DNA from: Mageeibacillus sp. UBA4314
GTDB lineage: Bacteria > Bacillota > Clostridia > Saccharofermentanales > Saccharofermentanaceae
Assembly (NCBI GenBank): GCA_002394605.1
Contig: DGUI01000018.1
Location: 1-64,000 of the forward strand
Length of the DNA: 64,000 nucleotides
Direction: 5' to 3'
A program made the position numbers and the translations under genes. Of the stretch, positions 44,568 to 53,874 are shown one piece after another; positions within the stretch are counted from its first letter, which is position 1, and each line of letters begins with the position of its first letter. The notes under the pieces are model-generated. The model was not told the origin of the DNA, made no database searches, and saw only the letters and a list, made by a program, of their open reading frames with translations.

Positions 44568-46106
44568 CTACGCACTCGCACCTTCGCAATCCGCTCCTAC
44601 GCACTCGTTTGCTACGCTCGCTCCGCTTGCTTCGCGCGTCGCGGCTTCGCAACTCGTTGCTTCGGAGCTCCTTGCTTCTGTACTCGTAGCTTCGCGCTCC
44701 ACGCCATGCTTGTCGGTGTCGTCATAATACAACGATAACAACTTGGATAAGGCTCCGTACTCTCCAAACTCAAGGCGCGGGAATTTAATAAAACTAATTT
44801 TGTTATTTATGCCATCGTCAGCACTAAACCAGGCGTCTCCAGCAGAGTATTGACGCTCTCTCATTACACTCAAAGCTTCACTACTCCACAAATATCTTGC
44901 TTCATCCATAGATGGCTTAAAAAGCATCCTGATTCCACAAGCATTGTTAACTGCACTTTCTAGACCTCCTGTGCCAACTGATGCTTCTGCGACCGAAATA
45001 ATCAAAAAACATCCAGCCGAAGCTCCTTGCGTAGCTATTTGTCGCAACAGACCTTGAAAATCCGCAAGACTGTAATCAGGCCTGTCTTTCGACGCTTTCT
45101 TTGGAAACATATCACTGATACTGACAAATTCGTCTAGGAAGAGTACGGAAGGCTTCATGCCCACTTCAAACCACTTTACAGCCTTACCTTGTGACTTGCA
45201 GAATTCATTAATCTTTCTTTGCCTTTCTACTCTTACCAGATTAAATTCCCTGATTGCATTCAAAATATGCTCAACGCTTCCATCTGGAGCAGGGGAGAGA
45301 ACATGAGGACAAAGACTTAGCTCAGCTGATTTAGGATCTACGATAATAACCCTAGAACCAAAATCATCTCGTCCTAATTTCAAAATCGGTAACAAGAACA
45401 CTGAGATAATCGCAGTTGTCTTTCCTGAACGGCTACGCCCTGCCACAATAGCCGAACTATTCAAAACACGAGAATAATCGATATATACATCGTTTCTTAT
45501 GTATCTCTTAGTTAGATGAACAGGAATATCAGCTAAAGATGAATATACACTTTGCTGGTAGTAACTTATTACCACATTTTCAATGTAGTAATTTACGTAT
45601 CTACCGGATAAGTCTTCATCTTTTGCAACAACCGCATAATCAGCATACTTATTTCTTAGACAACAAGATATAAATGTTTCCAAACTACTCACATCATCAA
45701 AATTCGCAGATATACAATCAATTCTAATCTTAAAGCCTTTTTCCGTTTTGCTTACTTCAACAGAAGGTTCGATTTCTCCATCCTTCAAATGAAGAGGATT
45801 TCCATAGCTGGAATCGCACAACGTTCTGCGAATAACATATTTAATGTCGCGTCTTGCGCTTCGACAAGTTTTTTCAATAATTGACATCAAAAACACCAAT
45901 CCCGATAAAACTGCAAAAAACGTAGTAATTCCTGAAAAATTAATTTCATAATCCCACCCAAACGAACAGACAATACTTGAGGCAAGAAGTTCAATAGCCT
46001 TTGTAATTCCTGCGAAGAGAAGGAGCACCACTCCGAAGAGTATAATCTTCGGAGTGGGCGAGCAGTATCGTAAAGATGCATCTCTACGCCAACCACTCAT
46101 CATCAC
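44568..46106 (-). CDS. TcpA/FtsK-like coupling ATPase
   Basis: A 512-aa protein. Two membrane segments (about residues 22-50 and 60-83) are followed by a cytoplasmic ATPase: VAGRSRSGKTTAII is Walker A and KPSVLFLDEFVSI Walker B, as in Tn916 Orf21/TcpA and FtsK/SpoIIIE. It would bring the element's DNA-Rep complex to a helper conjugation pore. The last 40 residues are an odd repeating Ser-Glu-Ala-Thr-Cys tail coded by a GC-rich patch. It overlaps the upstream small gene by ATGA. Confidence 0.85.
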   Translation of the reverse strand: MMMSGWRRDASLRYCSPTPKIILFGVVLLLFAGITKAIELLASSIVCSFGWDYEINFSGITTFFAVLSGLVFLMSIIEKTCRSARRDIKYVIRRTLCDSSYGNPLHLKDGEIEPSVEVSKTEKGFKIRIDCISANFDDVSSLETFISCCLRNKYADYAVVAKDEDLSGRYVNYYIENVVISYYQQSVYSSLADIPVHLTKRYIRNDVYIDYSRVLNSSAIVAGRSRSGKTTAIISVFLLPILKLGRDDFGSRVIIVDPKSAELSLCPHVLSPAPDGSVEHILNAIREFNLVRVERQRKINEFCKSQGKAVKWFEVGMKPSVLFLDEFVSISDMFPKKASKDRPDYSLADFQGLLRQIATQGASAGCFLIISVAEASVGTGGLESAVNNACGIRMLFKPSMDEARYLWSSEALSVMRERQYSAGDAWFSADDGINNKISFIKFPRLEFGEYGALSKLLSLYYDDTDKHGVEREATSTEARSSEATSCEAATREASGASVANECVGADCEGASA

Positions 46107-46456
46107 TTCTCCTTGGGAATAACAGCAACAATATCATCGCAACGCACACTCAATTGATTTCGATATTCGCCAAATACAGAAGCGATAATATTACCCTTAG
46201 GTACAACCCTTGTTTCAATAGGAATATTTACATCCTTAGAAACCTTAAAAGAAATCTTTTCAAAGCGATTAGTAAATTCTTCGCCATCCTTAAACTTATA
46301 AACTGTATTATCGGTTGCTATAACGCAATCAACTTTCGTTCCAAGATGAGCTTTTGTATCAAAATCTACATACTCACTAATGCCAGTAACAAAGAATGTT
46401 TTGCCTTCTGCAAAAGCATCCCAATCAAACTTTATAAACTGATTCAAACCTTTCAT
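46103..46456 (-). CDS. Element protein, unknown (117 aa)
   Basis: A 117-aa soluble protein, mostly beta strands by appearance (FFVTGISEYVDFDTKAHLG, then TKVDCVIATDNTVYKF). It lies between two ATGA overlaps, upstream of the TcpA gene, in the position of small Tn916-like conjugation-module genes such as orf22/orf23. Family not confirmed. Confidence 0.6.
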   Translation of the reverse strand: MKGLNQFIKFDWDAFAEGKTFFVTGISEYVDFDTKAHLGTKVDCVIATDNTVYKFKDGEEFTNRFEKISFKVSKDVNIPIETRVVPKGNIIASVFGEYRNQLSVRCDDIVAVIPKEK

Positions 46457-46854
46457 TTCTCTTTACCTCCATTCTCAATATGTCCGTAAATAATAAACTC
46501 ACCAATCTCACCGAATTCTCTGGATAGCTCACTACAAAGAGCCTCAACATCACACATGAAATCGTATGCATCATACTTTTTGCATCTGTATTCACATGCT
46601 TTAGCGTCGAGATTACAGACCGTTAATCCATTTACTCCAATTCCATTTAGCAACTCGTACAATGAATCACGATCTTCATCAGATGCCTCATATAAAGCCA
46701 GACACTTATCATAGCTATATTGATTCTTGATGGTTTCTATACCATTTTTGATGCGCAATTCCATTTCAGATTTGCTTGGTCGAATTGAATCTGCTTTTTT
46801 CTTGCGAGATTCATTCAGTTTAAGAATGATGATTTTTGCACCTTCATTTTTCAT
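46453..46854 (-). CDS. Element protein, unknown (133 aa)
   Basis: A 133-aa, mostly helical, Cys-containing protein (NLDAKACEYRCKKYDAYDFMC). First gene of the minus-strand module; it overlaps the next one by ATGA. A ribosome binding site GGAGG is seen 7 nt upstream. No known family. Confidence 0.6.
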   Translation of the reverse strand: MKNEGAKIIILKLNESRKKKADSIRPSKSEMELRIKNGIETIKNQYSYDKCLALYEASDEDRDSLYELLNGIGVNGLTVCNLDAKACEYRCKKYDAYDFMCDVEALCSELSREFGEIGEFIIYGHIENGGKEK

Positions 46855-47012
46855 GATGGTTACCTCCGTTTATGATTTCTATCCCAGTTGCAACTGATGA
46901 AGGTATCTTACCCCAAGTTATGGGGCGTATTCAAAGAAAACTCATTTAAGAGAAAAGCGATTGATAAAACACGATAATGCTTGATATATAAAGCTTTGTG
47001 CATATAATTAAA

Positions 47013-47043
47013 GAAGGGGCGGTGATATAGAAAAAGGGGCGGT
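47013..47043 (+). promoter_or_regulatory. Twin GGGGCGGT direct repeats upstream of the 268-aa gene
   Basis: AAGGGGCGGT at 47014-47023 and again at 47034-47043, 20 bp apart, about two helical turns. They are GC-rich islands in AT-rich DNA. A protein binding site is plausible. Confidence 0.35.
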
Positions 47044-47063
47044 AGCCTCAAAAGGAGATTTAT

Positions 47064-47870
47064 ATGTCTAAAGATATTTATGATGAACTGTTTAACTTTT
47101 ATTGCATAAGAAGAAATAGGGATAATATCAGAAATATTAGAAGGACTATAAGAGAACGTCTAAAGAAAGAATACCCTTCAAAGACATGGGATGAACTTGA
47201 TGATTATCAAAAACACAAATTCAAAGTCTATGTCATGAAGGATTATTTACTAGAGCAATCTGGAAATAGAGATAAAGCCAATAAGAATCTCAAAGAAGCA
47301 TACAACGAGTTGTTTGAGGCTTATGAGGTCGTAGGTGAGCATAATAAGACCTATGAAACATTACACAAACAATACTTCAATGAATCGGATTCAGACGAAA
47401 TACAGAAAGCGTCGTATAAAGAATACTGTTACGAACTCCGCAATATGTTTCCTGATGAACAAATTCCCAGCTTCGACGAATGGAAAAAGCACCCATTAAG
47501 GCTTTATGATATTCAACAAGAAAAGCTTCATGATGAATTAAAAGCTTATCAAAACAAAAACTACAATAATACTAAGCAAGTCCCACAAGATAAAATAGAC
47601 CATGTTGTCTTAGAATGCGTCGTAAAGGTAATTGAAGATAAATTGAAAACCGAGATAAACATAGACGATATAACGCATTGTTTAGAAGCATCTTTTTATA
47701 CAGATATTATTGAGAGCAACAAGCAATCCATTACTAAACCTGCACTATCGTCTGAAAAAGAGAATCCCATAAACGATACAATGCTTAAGAGTTATGACAT
47801 AATTGAATCAATAAAGAGGCTTAATAAACTTGATTTCATTTCACCAGCAGAGGATAAGAAGCAAAAATAA
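47064..47870 (+). CDS. Element protein, unknown (268 aa), opposite strand
   Basis: A 268-aa charged, helical protein, the only plus-strand gene of element I. AAAGGAG lies 7 nt before the ATG. Stretches such as YPSKTWDELDDYQKHKFKVYVM and FPDEQIPSFDEWKKHPLRLYD resemble no domain I know. Two 11-bp GGGGCGGT repeats precede it (47013-47043) and may be operator sites. It faces the type III Res gene tail-to-tail. Could be a regulator or accessory protein; unknown. Confidence 0.6.
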   Translation: MSKDIYDELFNFYCIRRNRDNIRNIRRTIRERLKKEYPSKTWDELDDYQKHKFKVYVMKDYLLEQSGNRDKANKNLKEAYNELFEAYEVVGEHNKTYETLHKQYFNESDSDEIQKASYKEYCYELRNMFPDEQIPSFDEWKKHPLRLYDIQQEKLHDELKAYQNKNYNNTKQVPQDKIDHVVLECVVKVIEDKLKTEINIDDITHCLEASFYTDIIESNKQSITKPALSSEKENPINDTMLKSYDIIESIKRLNKLDFISPAEDKKQK

Positions 47871-47945
47871 TATGCAGCCTCATTACTATTTGAAGTAAAG
47901 AGGGTGCATATTACTGATGCATACTTTATTACTAAGAAAAATAAA

Positions 47946-50213
47946 TCAACTTCTGTCAGGATCAATAGAGATAAAATTCTCTATTGGCTTCCATACGTTA
48001 CTATTCAATACGTTTTCATCCCACTCAGTATTCGACATATAAATCTGAGAACCGACAGCACGAACAAAACCCCATTTGATATTACTATATTTCTTAGCAT
48101 ACTCCTTCAACGCATCAAACTTCTTACCGGCATATCCATCAATATTGTTCGAACTACCATCAGCAGTCATACCACCTTTTGCCTCTATAACCCAAACGCT
48201 ACCATCCTTTGTTTGAATGATATAGTCAGGATAGAAATGGCTTCTCCTGAACGCTTTGCGATAGACAATACCAAAGTATTCATCACCCTTGTCGCCGTTC
48301 TTATAAACATACTCCACGGACTGACTGTTATCATCGCACCATTTTTCAAAAGCTATCTCCGTGCATGTTCTGTTAGGAGAAATCAGAATATTATTTCCAT
48401 ATCCTTCAAAAACATTAGTTCCAAGAATCTTTGTAGCAGCTATCTTCTTATGCTGTTTGTAATACTGATATGCAGGAATATGCCATTCTTTTTCCAGAAC
48501 ATCCGTTTCTTTAACATCAGAAATCTTGCTTTCGTCGATCTGACTGAACAACTCAACAAGCTTATCTCTATTATTAACAAGGAAGGCATTATACTCTCTG
48601 AGAGACATATCATCTAAGAGCTTATTCTGTCTTTCAAACTCTTTCTCTTCTTCCGAGAACAATGACATCTGCATATCCATCGGGCCGAAAAGAATTCTCA
48701 ACGCATTATTTGATATGTTCTCGTCGATACCGATAGCTCTTGCAATCTTACGCTTAGCATCTCTGATGATAAAACCATCATCATGGTTATTAATCTGATG
48801 CTCGCCACCAAAGATTGAATTAAGCTTAGTCATATCATGGGTAGTTCTTGCAACACCTTCAATAGCGGATGTCTTAAGCTTAGTACCAAACACATACCCT
48901 TTACTTACCTCCATTTCGCGCTTATCAAGTCTACCGTCGCCATTCAAATCGCATTCTGTAAGCATCTGGTCACGGACTACCTTAACAACCGCTTCGGGAT
49001 TAACAGAGATTCTGTCATTACCATCAAGCAATTCTCTCGTAAGCGTAATATCGGGAGCCGACATCTTTTTCTTATATTGATATGTATAGAAGCTGTCAGT
49101 AACGCTGGAAGTTAATCCTTCTGAGAACTCGCTATCAAGAGTGTAAAGGTAACAGCAATCCAGCAAATCATTGTCATAATGCTTTCTTTCAGGCATTCTG
49201 CGAATTCTTCCAACAGTCTGAATATTGAATCTTTCAGTACCTCCTTCACGGAGCTTAACGAGAATCTTTGCACGAGGGCAATCCCATCCAGTAGCAATAG
49301 CCTGCTTGAAGAGCAAGAATCTATATTCTCCGTTGAGCTTAGTTATTTCTTCGGGATTATCTGGATGGTCTCCAGAAAACCACGATGCAACAAAGCCTGA
49401 TGATTCAGGATATCCCATATCAGAAAGAGCTTGCTTTACTCGGTCTATCCATTCAGGATATCCATTGGGGAACTGTATAACCACAAGCGGATTGACATCA
49501 ATTCCAAACTTCTCATATTCTGCCTTGATGGCTTTGCGTTTGTTATCAGCCATTTCAAGAAGCATCAAATCATCATCTAAGTTATTATTTTCCTGTATAG
49601 CCTGAGTAACACCCTCATTAACCGAAATACCCATGGCAATCAATCCAGCGCTAATTACATCATCATCGGTAATTGTTTCAACATGATCTGCGACAGTAAC
49701 AGGTGTCGCAGAAATTCTTAAAACATGAACTGGATTAATATTTGCTATATATTGATTAGCCGTATCACGATATTTGTGTTCTTCATCAATAAGCATGAAG
49801 ATATTGATATTAGAGTTATGGCAAGCATATATTTTGGACATGAAGTCCTTATGCTCACCCTCTTTTAAAACAACATTAGATTTACTATTAATCTTATCCC
49901 AGTTAATAAAGTATACTTGTCCTTTGGGGTCTGGTTCACTAATAAACGAATACACATCTCCATAAGGAATACCCGAGGTCAATTCCTCAAAACTATCCTG
50001 AGACTGTTTATGCAATCCGCCTGCACCAGGACACAACCAAAGAAAAACAGTATTAGGATTTTCATCCAAATAATCATCAATAAACTTACAAACCATGACG
50101 GTTTTGCCTGAACCTGTAGGTGCATATAAAACCATTTCGTGATGGTCAGCGCATTTACTTAATAAACTTTCTTCATGTAAAACTTGAAACTTGAAAAGAG
50201 TGCCGTTAAACAT
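47946..50213 (-). CDS. Type III restriction enzyme, Res subunit
   Basis: A 755-aa SF2 helicase-nuclease. YAPTGSGKT is motif I (about residues 29-37), LIDEEHKYRD motif II, RISATP motif III, and TVGRIRRMPE motif VI. The nuclease lies at the end: HFYPDYIIQTKDGSVWVIEAKGG gives D...E-x-K. It is shorter than classic Res (900-1000 aa), but all key motifs are there. It forms a complex with Mod, uses ATP to move along DNA and cuts between convergent unmethylated sites. It overlaps the mod stop by 1 bp. Confidence 0.9.
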   Translation of the reverse strand: MFNGTLFKFQVLHEESLLSKCADHHEMVLYAPTGSGKTVMVCKFIDDYLDENPNTVFLWLCPGAGGLHKQSQDSFEELTSGIPYGDVYSFISEPDPKGQVYFINWDKINSKSNVVLKEGEHKDFMSKIYACHNSNINIFMLIDEEHKYRDTANQYIANINPVHVLRISATPVTVADHVETITDDDVISAGLIAMGISVNEGVTQAIQENNNLDDDLMLLEMADNKRKAIKAEYEKFGIDVNPLVVIQFPNGYPEWIDRVKQALSDMGYPESSGFVASWFSGDHPDNPEEITKLNGEYRFLLFKQAIATGWDCPRAKILVKLREGGTERFNIQTVGRIRRMPERKHYDNDLLDCCYLYTLDSEFSEGLTSSVTDSFYTYQYKKKMSAPDITLTRELLDGNDRISVNPEAVVKVVRDQMLTECDLNGDGRLDKREMEVSKGYVFGTKLKTSAIEGVARTTHDMTKLNSIFGGEHQINNHDDGFIIRDAKRKIARAIGIDENISNNALRILFGPMDMQMSLFSEEEKEFERQNKLLDDMSLREYNAFLVNNRDKLVELFSQIDESKISDVKETDVLEKEWHIPAYQYYKQHKKIAATKILGTNVFEGYGNNILISPNRTCTEIAFEKWCDDNSQSVEYVYKNGDKGDEYFGIVYRKAFRRSHFYPDYIIQTKDGSVWVIEAKGGMTADGSSNNIDGYAGKKFDALKEYAKKYSNIKWGFVRAVGSQIYMSNTEWDENVLNSNVWKPIENFISIDPDRS

Positions 50214-52135
50214 TATTCAGCCACCTCCTTTAATTCTTGCCCAAAGAATTCTCTCGGAATATACTTGAATCCTTTGTTCTTAAGCATTTTCATCTCATCA
50301 GCGTTTAGAATTATATTCTGATTAAGCCAAATGTTTTCAACTTTCTCATACAAAACAGGGTCGAGGATATTTTTCCTAACATCATCTTTATTAAGCAAGA
50401 TTACATTCTTTTCACCATCTATTTCAATAGCGTTTTGCAGCTCTATCATTTCCTTGATGTGTAAACACAAAGCATTGCTCAATAAGTAATCATCAGGTTT
50501 TCGAGGAGTCCAATCACATTTAAAATACTTTACATTTTCAATGAACCCATCTGACATCGGTATATCACTACCTAAATATGTACCCTTAATAGGCTTGCCA
50601 TTTACATCCGTACCTTCTATAAAACACTTAATTCTCGGCCATGTTACAGCTTGCGCAATTCCCTTGGCTTCCCATTCAGCATCGCCTTTATGGACATTTC
50701 TCTTTTCAAACTCTTTTTGTTCTTCTTCACTTATCTCGTTATTAGTAACAAGTATAGTATGTCGATTTCCACCTAATTCTGCATTTAATAAATTAACTGC
50801 GTGCATCGTAGTTCCTGAACCTGCAAAGAAATCAAGAATAACGGCATCTGGTTTATCCTCTACGAAGAATCTAATTACATCATGAACTGCATACAATGAT
50901 TTAGGAAATGAGAAAATTTTCGTATCAAACACTCTTTTTAACAAAGAAGCGCCTTGTTCTCTGGCACTATGACTGGATATTCTCCATTGCGTGCCGGGAA
51001 TGAAAGGCGCGCCTTCATCCTGAGCATCGCTTAAAATCACGGTGCCATACTTATCCTTGCCAAGAACTTTAAACAGTCCACTTTCGACCTTTTGACGTTC
51101 ACCCTCAGCTAAATACTGCGCAACGTATCCCCATTTTTTGGAATAAGTCACCTTAATATACCCTTTATCCAATAACGTTTTGATGCTATCTTGGCTTATC
51201 TGCCAGCATCCTTCGTCTCCGTTTGGCTTTAATGGCCAAATAGTTATGCATCCCTGTTGTTGAAGGATATCATCAGCATGTAATTCAACAGGCAACGAAT
51301 CACCTGTTCCTATCACATGGGAACCATCTTCACTCAAATAAATAGGATAAAACTGATTCGGAGCATCTGCCCTCGTATCATGTGATCCTTGTCGTCTTAT
51401 AGGCCTCCAACGAGCAGAATCTTTTCCAGAACTCTTGGCAGTTAACCACTCTTCACTCAGGGGAAGTTTTTTAGGAACAGATTTTCCGAAACGCAAAATA
51501 AAAATGTATTCATCTGTTCTATAGAAATCACCTTCGCGTGCTACGCCACTTGGGTTTATAACACTACTAATCATCTGCATATTAGCCTCAGGGAACAATT
51601 CTTCTAACAGGCATCCCAGATGAAGATATTCCTTTTCATCAATGGTACATATTAATACAGAATCATCTTGATTTAGAAGCCTTTTTGCCATTAACAGGCG
51701 TGTTTTCATCATCGAAAGCCATTTGCTATGTCTATATACATCATTTCCATCAACATAATCGTTATTATACTTCCAATCACGTGCCCCCGTATTATAAGGC
51801 GGGTCGATATATATGCATGATATCTTGCCCCTATGTGTTTTCTCGAGAAGATATAGAGCTTGTAGATTATCACCCTCAATAATAAAATTCCAAGCTCGGT
51901 CTTTGTCTTTACATAACCTTTTTGAATCATCCGCGCAAAAAACAGGGATATATTCTTTCAACATATCATCTACAGCTTCAGTATGCTCTTCAAAAACTAA
52001 GCCGAATTTCTTATCTTTTAAGTGATTCTCAATCTCATTAAAAGCTCGAATGGAATCATCATCCGAATGGTCTTTTTTCAACTTTTCAAGAAATGCGAGC
52101 ATTTGTTCTCGCTTCTGCTTTGTAATATTTGCCAT
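50213..52135 (-). CDS. Type III DNA methyltransferase, Mod subunit
   Basis: A 640-aa N6-adenine methyltransferase. CIYIDPPYNTGARDWKYNND (DPPY, about residue 112) comes before DFFAGSGTTMHAVN (about 430), the order of the beta class typical of type III Mod. The region between is the target recognition domain. It methylates one strand of the site and gives Res its specificity. With Res it forms a complete type III pair carried as cargo by element I. GGGG-type ribosome binding site upstream is weak. Confidence 0.9.
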   Translation of the reverse strand: MANITKQKREQMLAFLEKLKKDHSDDDSIRAFNEIENHLKDKKFGLVFEEHTEAVDDMLKEYIPVFCADDSKRLCKDKDRAWNFIIEGDNLQALYLLEKTHRGKISCIYIDPPYNTGARDWKYNNDYVDGNDVYRHSKWLSMMKTRLLMAKRLLNQDDSVLICTIDEKEYLHLGCLLEELFPEANMQMISSVINPSGVAREGDFYRTDEYIFILRFGKSVPKKLPLSEEWLTAKSSGKDSARWRPIRRQGSHDTRADAPNQFYPIYLSEDGSHVIGTGDSLPVELHADDILQQQGCITIWPLKPNGDEGCWQISQDSIKTLLDKGYIKVTYSKKWGYVAQYLAEGERQKVESGLFKVLGKDKYGTVILSDAQDEGAPFIPGTQWRISSHSAREQGASLLKRVFDTKIFSFPKSLYAVHDVIRFFVEDKPDAVILDFFAGSGTTMHAVNLLNAELGGNRHTILVTNNEISEEEQKEFEKRNVHKGDAEWEAKGIAQAVTWPRIKCFIEGTDVNGKPIKGTYLGSDIPMSDGFIENVKYFKCDWTPRKPDDYLLSNALCLHIKEMIELQNAIEIDGEKNVILLNKDDVRKNILDPVLYEKVENIWLNQNIILNADEMKMLKNKGFKYIPREFFGQELKEVAE

Positions 52136-52294
52136 ATTAAAACCCCTAAATATAAGTAATCTTTTATTATATAATAATAGAAGTGCCTATATTCATCAAT
52201 GAAAAAACGGTCAGATTTCAAATCCAACCGCTTCATAATATAAAAAAGATGTATCGTATCGAACCTTAGTATTTTTTGTTTGACAACAGGCAAA

Positions 52295-52316
52295 CTTGGT
52301 TAATTTTTGGTTAATC
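52295..52316. repeat. Right arm-type repeats
   Basis: Two GGTTAAT units (CTTGGTTAAT, TTTGGTTAATC) 13 bp apart, in the same order and spacing as at the left end (41655-41674). Supports a true element boundary about 60 bp further right. Confidence 0.5.
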
Positions 52317-52346
52317 CTGAGTATAAATACCCGCAATCACCTGATT

Positions 52347-52406
52347 TCAGTACCTATCGCAAAAACGGCAGATATTGCCGTGACATACGAACAAAACTTT
52401 AATCAT
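52347..52406 (-). pseudogene. 5' fragment of an LMW-phosphatase gene (att junction, copy B)
   Basis: Reading from ATG 52406, the codons give MIKVLFVCHGNICR and then leave the family and stop at 52347. Against the intact gene the differences are mainly at third positions. It contains the 8-bp core TTGCCGTG (52375-52382). It marks the right end of element I and, probably, the left end of a second segment. Confidence 0.65.
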
Positions 52407-52434
52407 ACTTATAATTTTCCTTTCAATTCTCAGC

Positions 52435-53616
52435 TTATAACTCATCCATCATTAAGAAATCTTTAAGTTTATAGTGATATACCGTACTGGTAGAATAGTC
52501 TATATCATCACTTGTTATGATGATCTTCTTCATTGAGTTATCAATGTTTGAGAAAGCAGAGAATTCTCTTTCATAAGCCTTATCCTCAGCCACAGAATAT
52601 GCGACTTGGATCAGATAGGTCTTGCCGTCTTTTTCTGCCCTGAAATCAATCTCTCTGCCTTTATTATCATATACAGTCACTTCATACCCCATGAACAGCA
52701 GTTCGTTAAGGACGATATTTTCGAGATTGTGTGTAAGGTCATATCTGGTCCCGGAAACCCGGATACTATTCATAGAAACATCTTCATCATAAAGCTTGTA
52801 ATAATAATTCAGTTTAGCTTTAGCTTTAGGGGAGTAAATAGCAACATACGCTATAACATATGCTTCCTTAAGATATCCAAGATACTTAATAACGGTTGGA
52901 ACAGAAACGGATATGTTTTTACCTTTCATGTAATCCGATATAGACTTGGCGCTGAATACACGTGCGTTGGATATCAAGATATAATCTACGATTCTTTCAA
53001 ACTCTTCCTTTTTGCGTATCTTATAACGGTTTTCAAGGTCGTTATATACGATCGTATCGTTCAGATCGGTGAGATAGCGTCTTTTTGCCGCGACATCATC
53101 CTGCGCTAGAGCTGCAGGGAAGCCGCCCCAGACAAGATAATCGGATATGCTGTATTCTTTATTATTCTGCTCTGCATATTCCAGGATTTCCTTATATACG
53201 AATGGTCTTACCCGGAATGATATATATCGTCCAGATAATTCTTTGGTGAATTCCTTGGATAGAAGTTTGGAATTGCTGCCAGATATAAAAACCGAGCAAT
53301 TTTTCAGTCGCAAAGTACGACAAGCCTCATTCCATTCTTTAACATTCTGTATCTCGTCAAGGAACACATACAATTTTTCTTTTTTTATACACTTACCGAC
53401 ATAGTCGATAAGTGCATCAGCATCAGGAATCAGGTTTCTTGTCGGTTTAAGATCAAAGTCAAGAAAGAGGCATGGTTTACCAGCAGCTTTTATCTCATCC
53501 TGAACCTGTTCCAGGATAACAGACTTTCCACATCTTCTTATTCCAGTAATAATCTTGATCAGATCACTATCGTAAAATGGTCTGATCTGCTTTAGATAGT
53601 GTTCTCTTATTACCAT
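52435..53616 (-). CDS. AAA ATPase with DUF4143 domain
   Basis: A 393-aa protein. IITGIRRCGKSVILEQVQ is Walker A (about residues 22-39), LYVFLDEIQNVKEWNEACRTL Walker B, and SGSNSKLLSKEFTKELSGR the sensor 1 region. The C-terminal half is DUF4143 with a restriction-like end (DFRAEKDGKTYLIQVAYS). Such ATPases are very common in Clostridia and Bacteroidota and of unknown function. The gene lies inside the element II segment and stands alone. Confidence 0.85.
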   Translation of the reverse strand: MVIREHYLKQIRPFYDSDLIKIITGIRRCGKSVILEQVQDEIKAAGKPCLFLDFDLKPTRNLIPDADALIDYVGKCIKKEKLYVFLDEIQNVKEWNEACRTLRLKNCSVFISGSNSKLLSKEFTKELSGRYISFRVRPFVYKEILEYAEQNNKEYSISDYLVWGGFPAALAQDDVAAKRRYLTDLNDTIVYNDLENRYKIRKKEEFERIVDYILISNARVFSAKSISDYMKGKNISVSVPTVIKYLGYLKEAYVIAYVAIYSPKAKAKLNYYYKLYDEDVSMNSIRVSGTRYDLTHNLENIVLNELLFMGYEVTVYDNKGREIDFRAEKDGKTYLIQVAYSVAEDKAYEREFSAFSNIDNSMKKIIITSDDIDYSTSTVYHYKLKDFLMMDEL

Positions 53617-53794
53617 GTGGATACCTCCGAGGCTTTTGCTTCAAGATAATTCTACTTTAAGATTTTGCCGAGGTCAACAAAATCTTAAAATAGCATTTAA
53701 AAATAATCACTCAAGGGGTGAAATCTTTAAATACGATATTTGCGATTAAAATCAATGGTTGACTATGGATTTAACCGCATTTTCTCGTTTCCCA

Positions 53795-53831
53795 AATAAA
53801 AACGATCCCGGAGTATTCTCCGGGACCGCGG
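53795..53831 (-). terminator. Minus-strand terminator
   Basis: On the minus strand CCCGGAG and CTCCGGG form a stem with a 4-nt loop, followed by ATCGTTTTTATT. It lies between copy C of the phosphatase start and the DUF4143 gene at 52435, and may end transcription entering from the right. Confidence 0.65.
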
Positions 53832-53874
53832 TTAATCATATCGGGCGTCATTTGTAGTAAAACTGTAGTAAATC

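Larger units (their letters stand above)
41503..52382. mobile_element. Element I: integrative mobilizable element, about 10.9 kb
   Basis: Bounded by the phosphatase-gene copies at 41503 and 52375. Just inside both ends are matching pairs of TTGGTTAA-type repeats (41655-41674 and 52295-52316) that look like integrase arm sites. Contents in order: integrase, excisionase, Rep_2-type protein, hairpin, TcpA/FtsK-like ATPase, two small genes, one gene of opposite strand, and a type III restriction-modification pair as cargo. It is more AT-rich than flanking DNA. The Rep_2-helicase plus TcpA set resembles streptococcal IMEs, where such Rep proteins act as relaxases. No full conjugation machinery is present. 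Confidence 0.75.

Noticed and set aside
47904..48617. 237-codon plus-strand frame opposite the Res gene end
   Set aside because: No ribosome binding site, and overlaps the Res nuclease domain; antisense shadow in AT-rich DNA.
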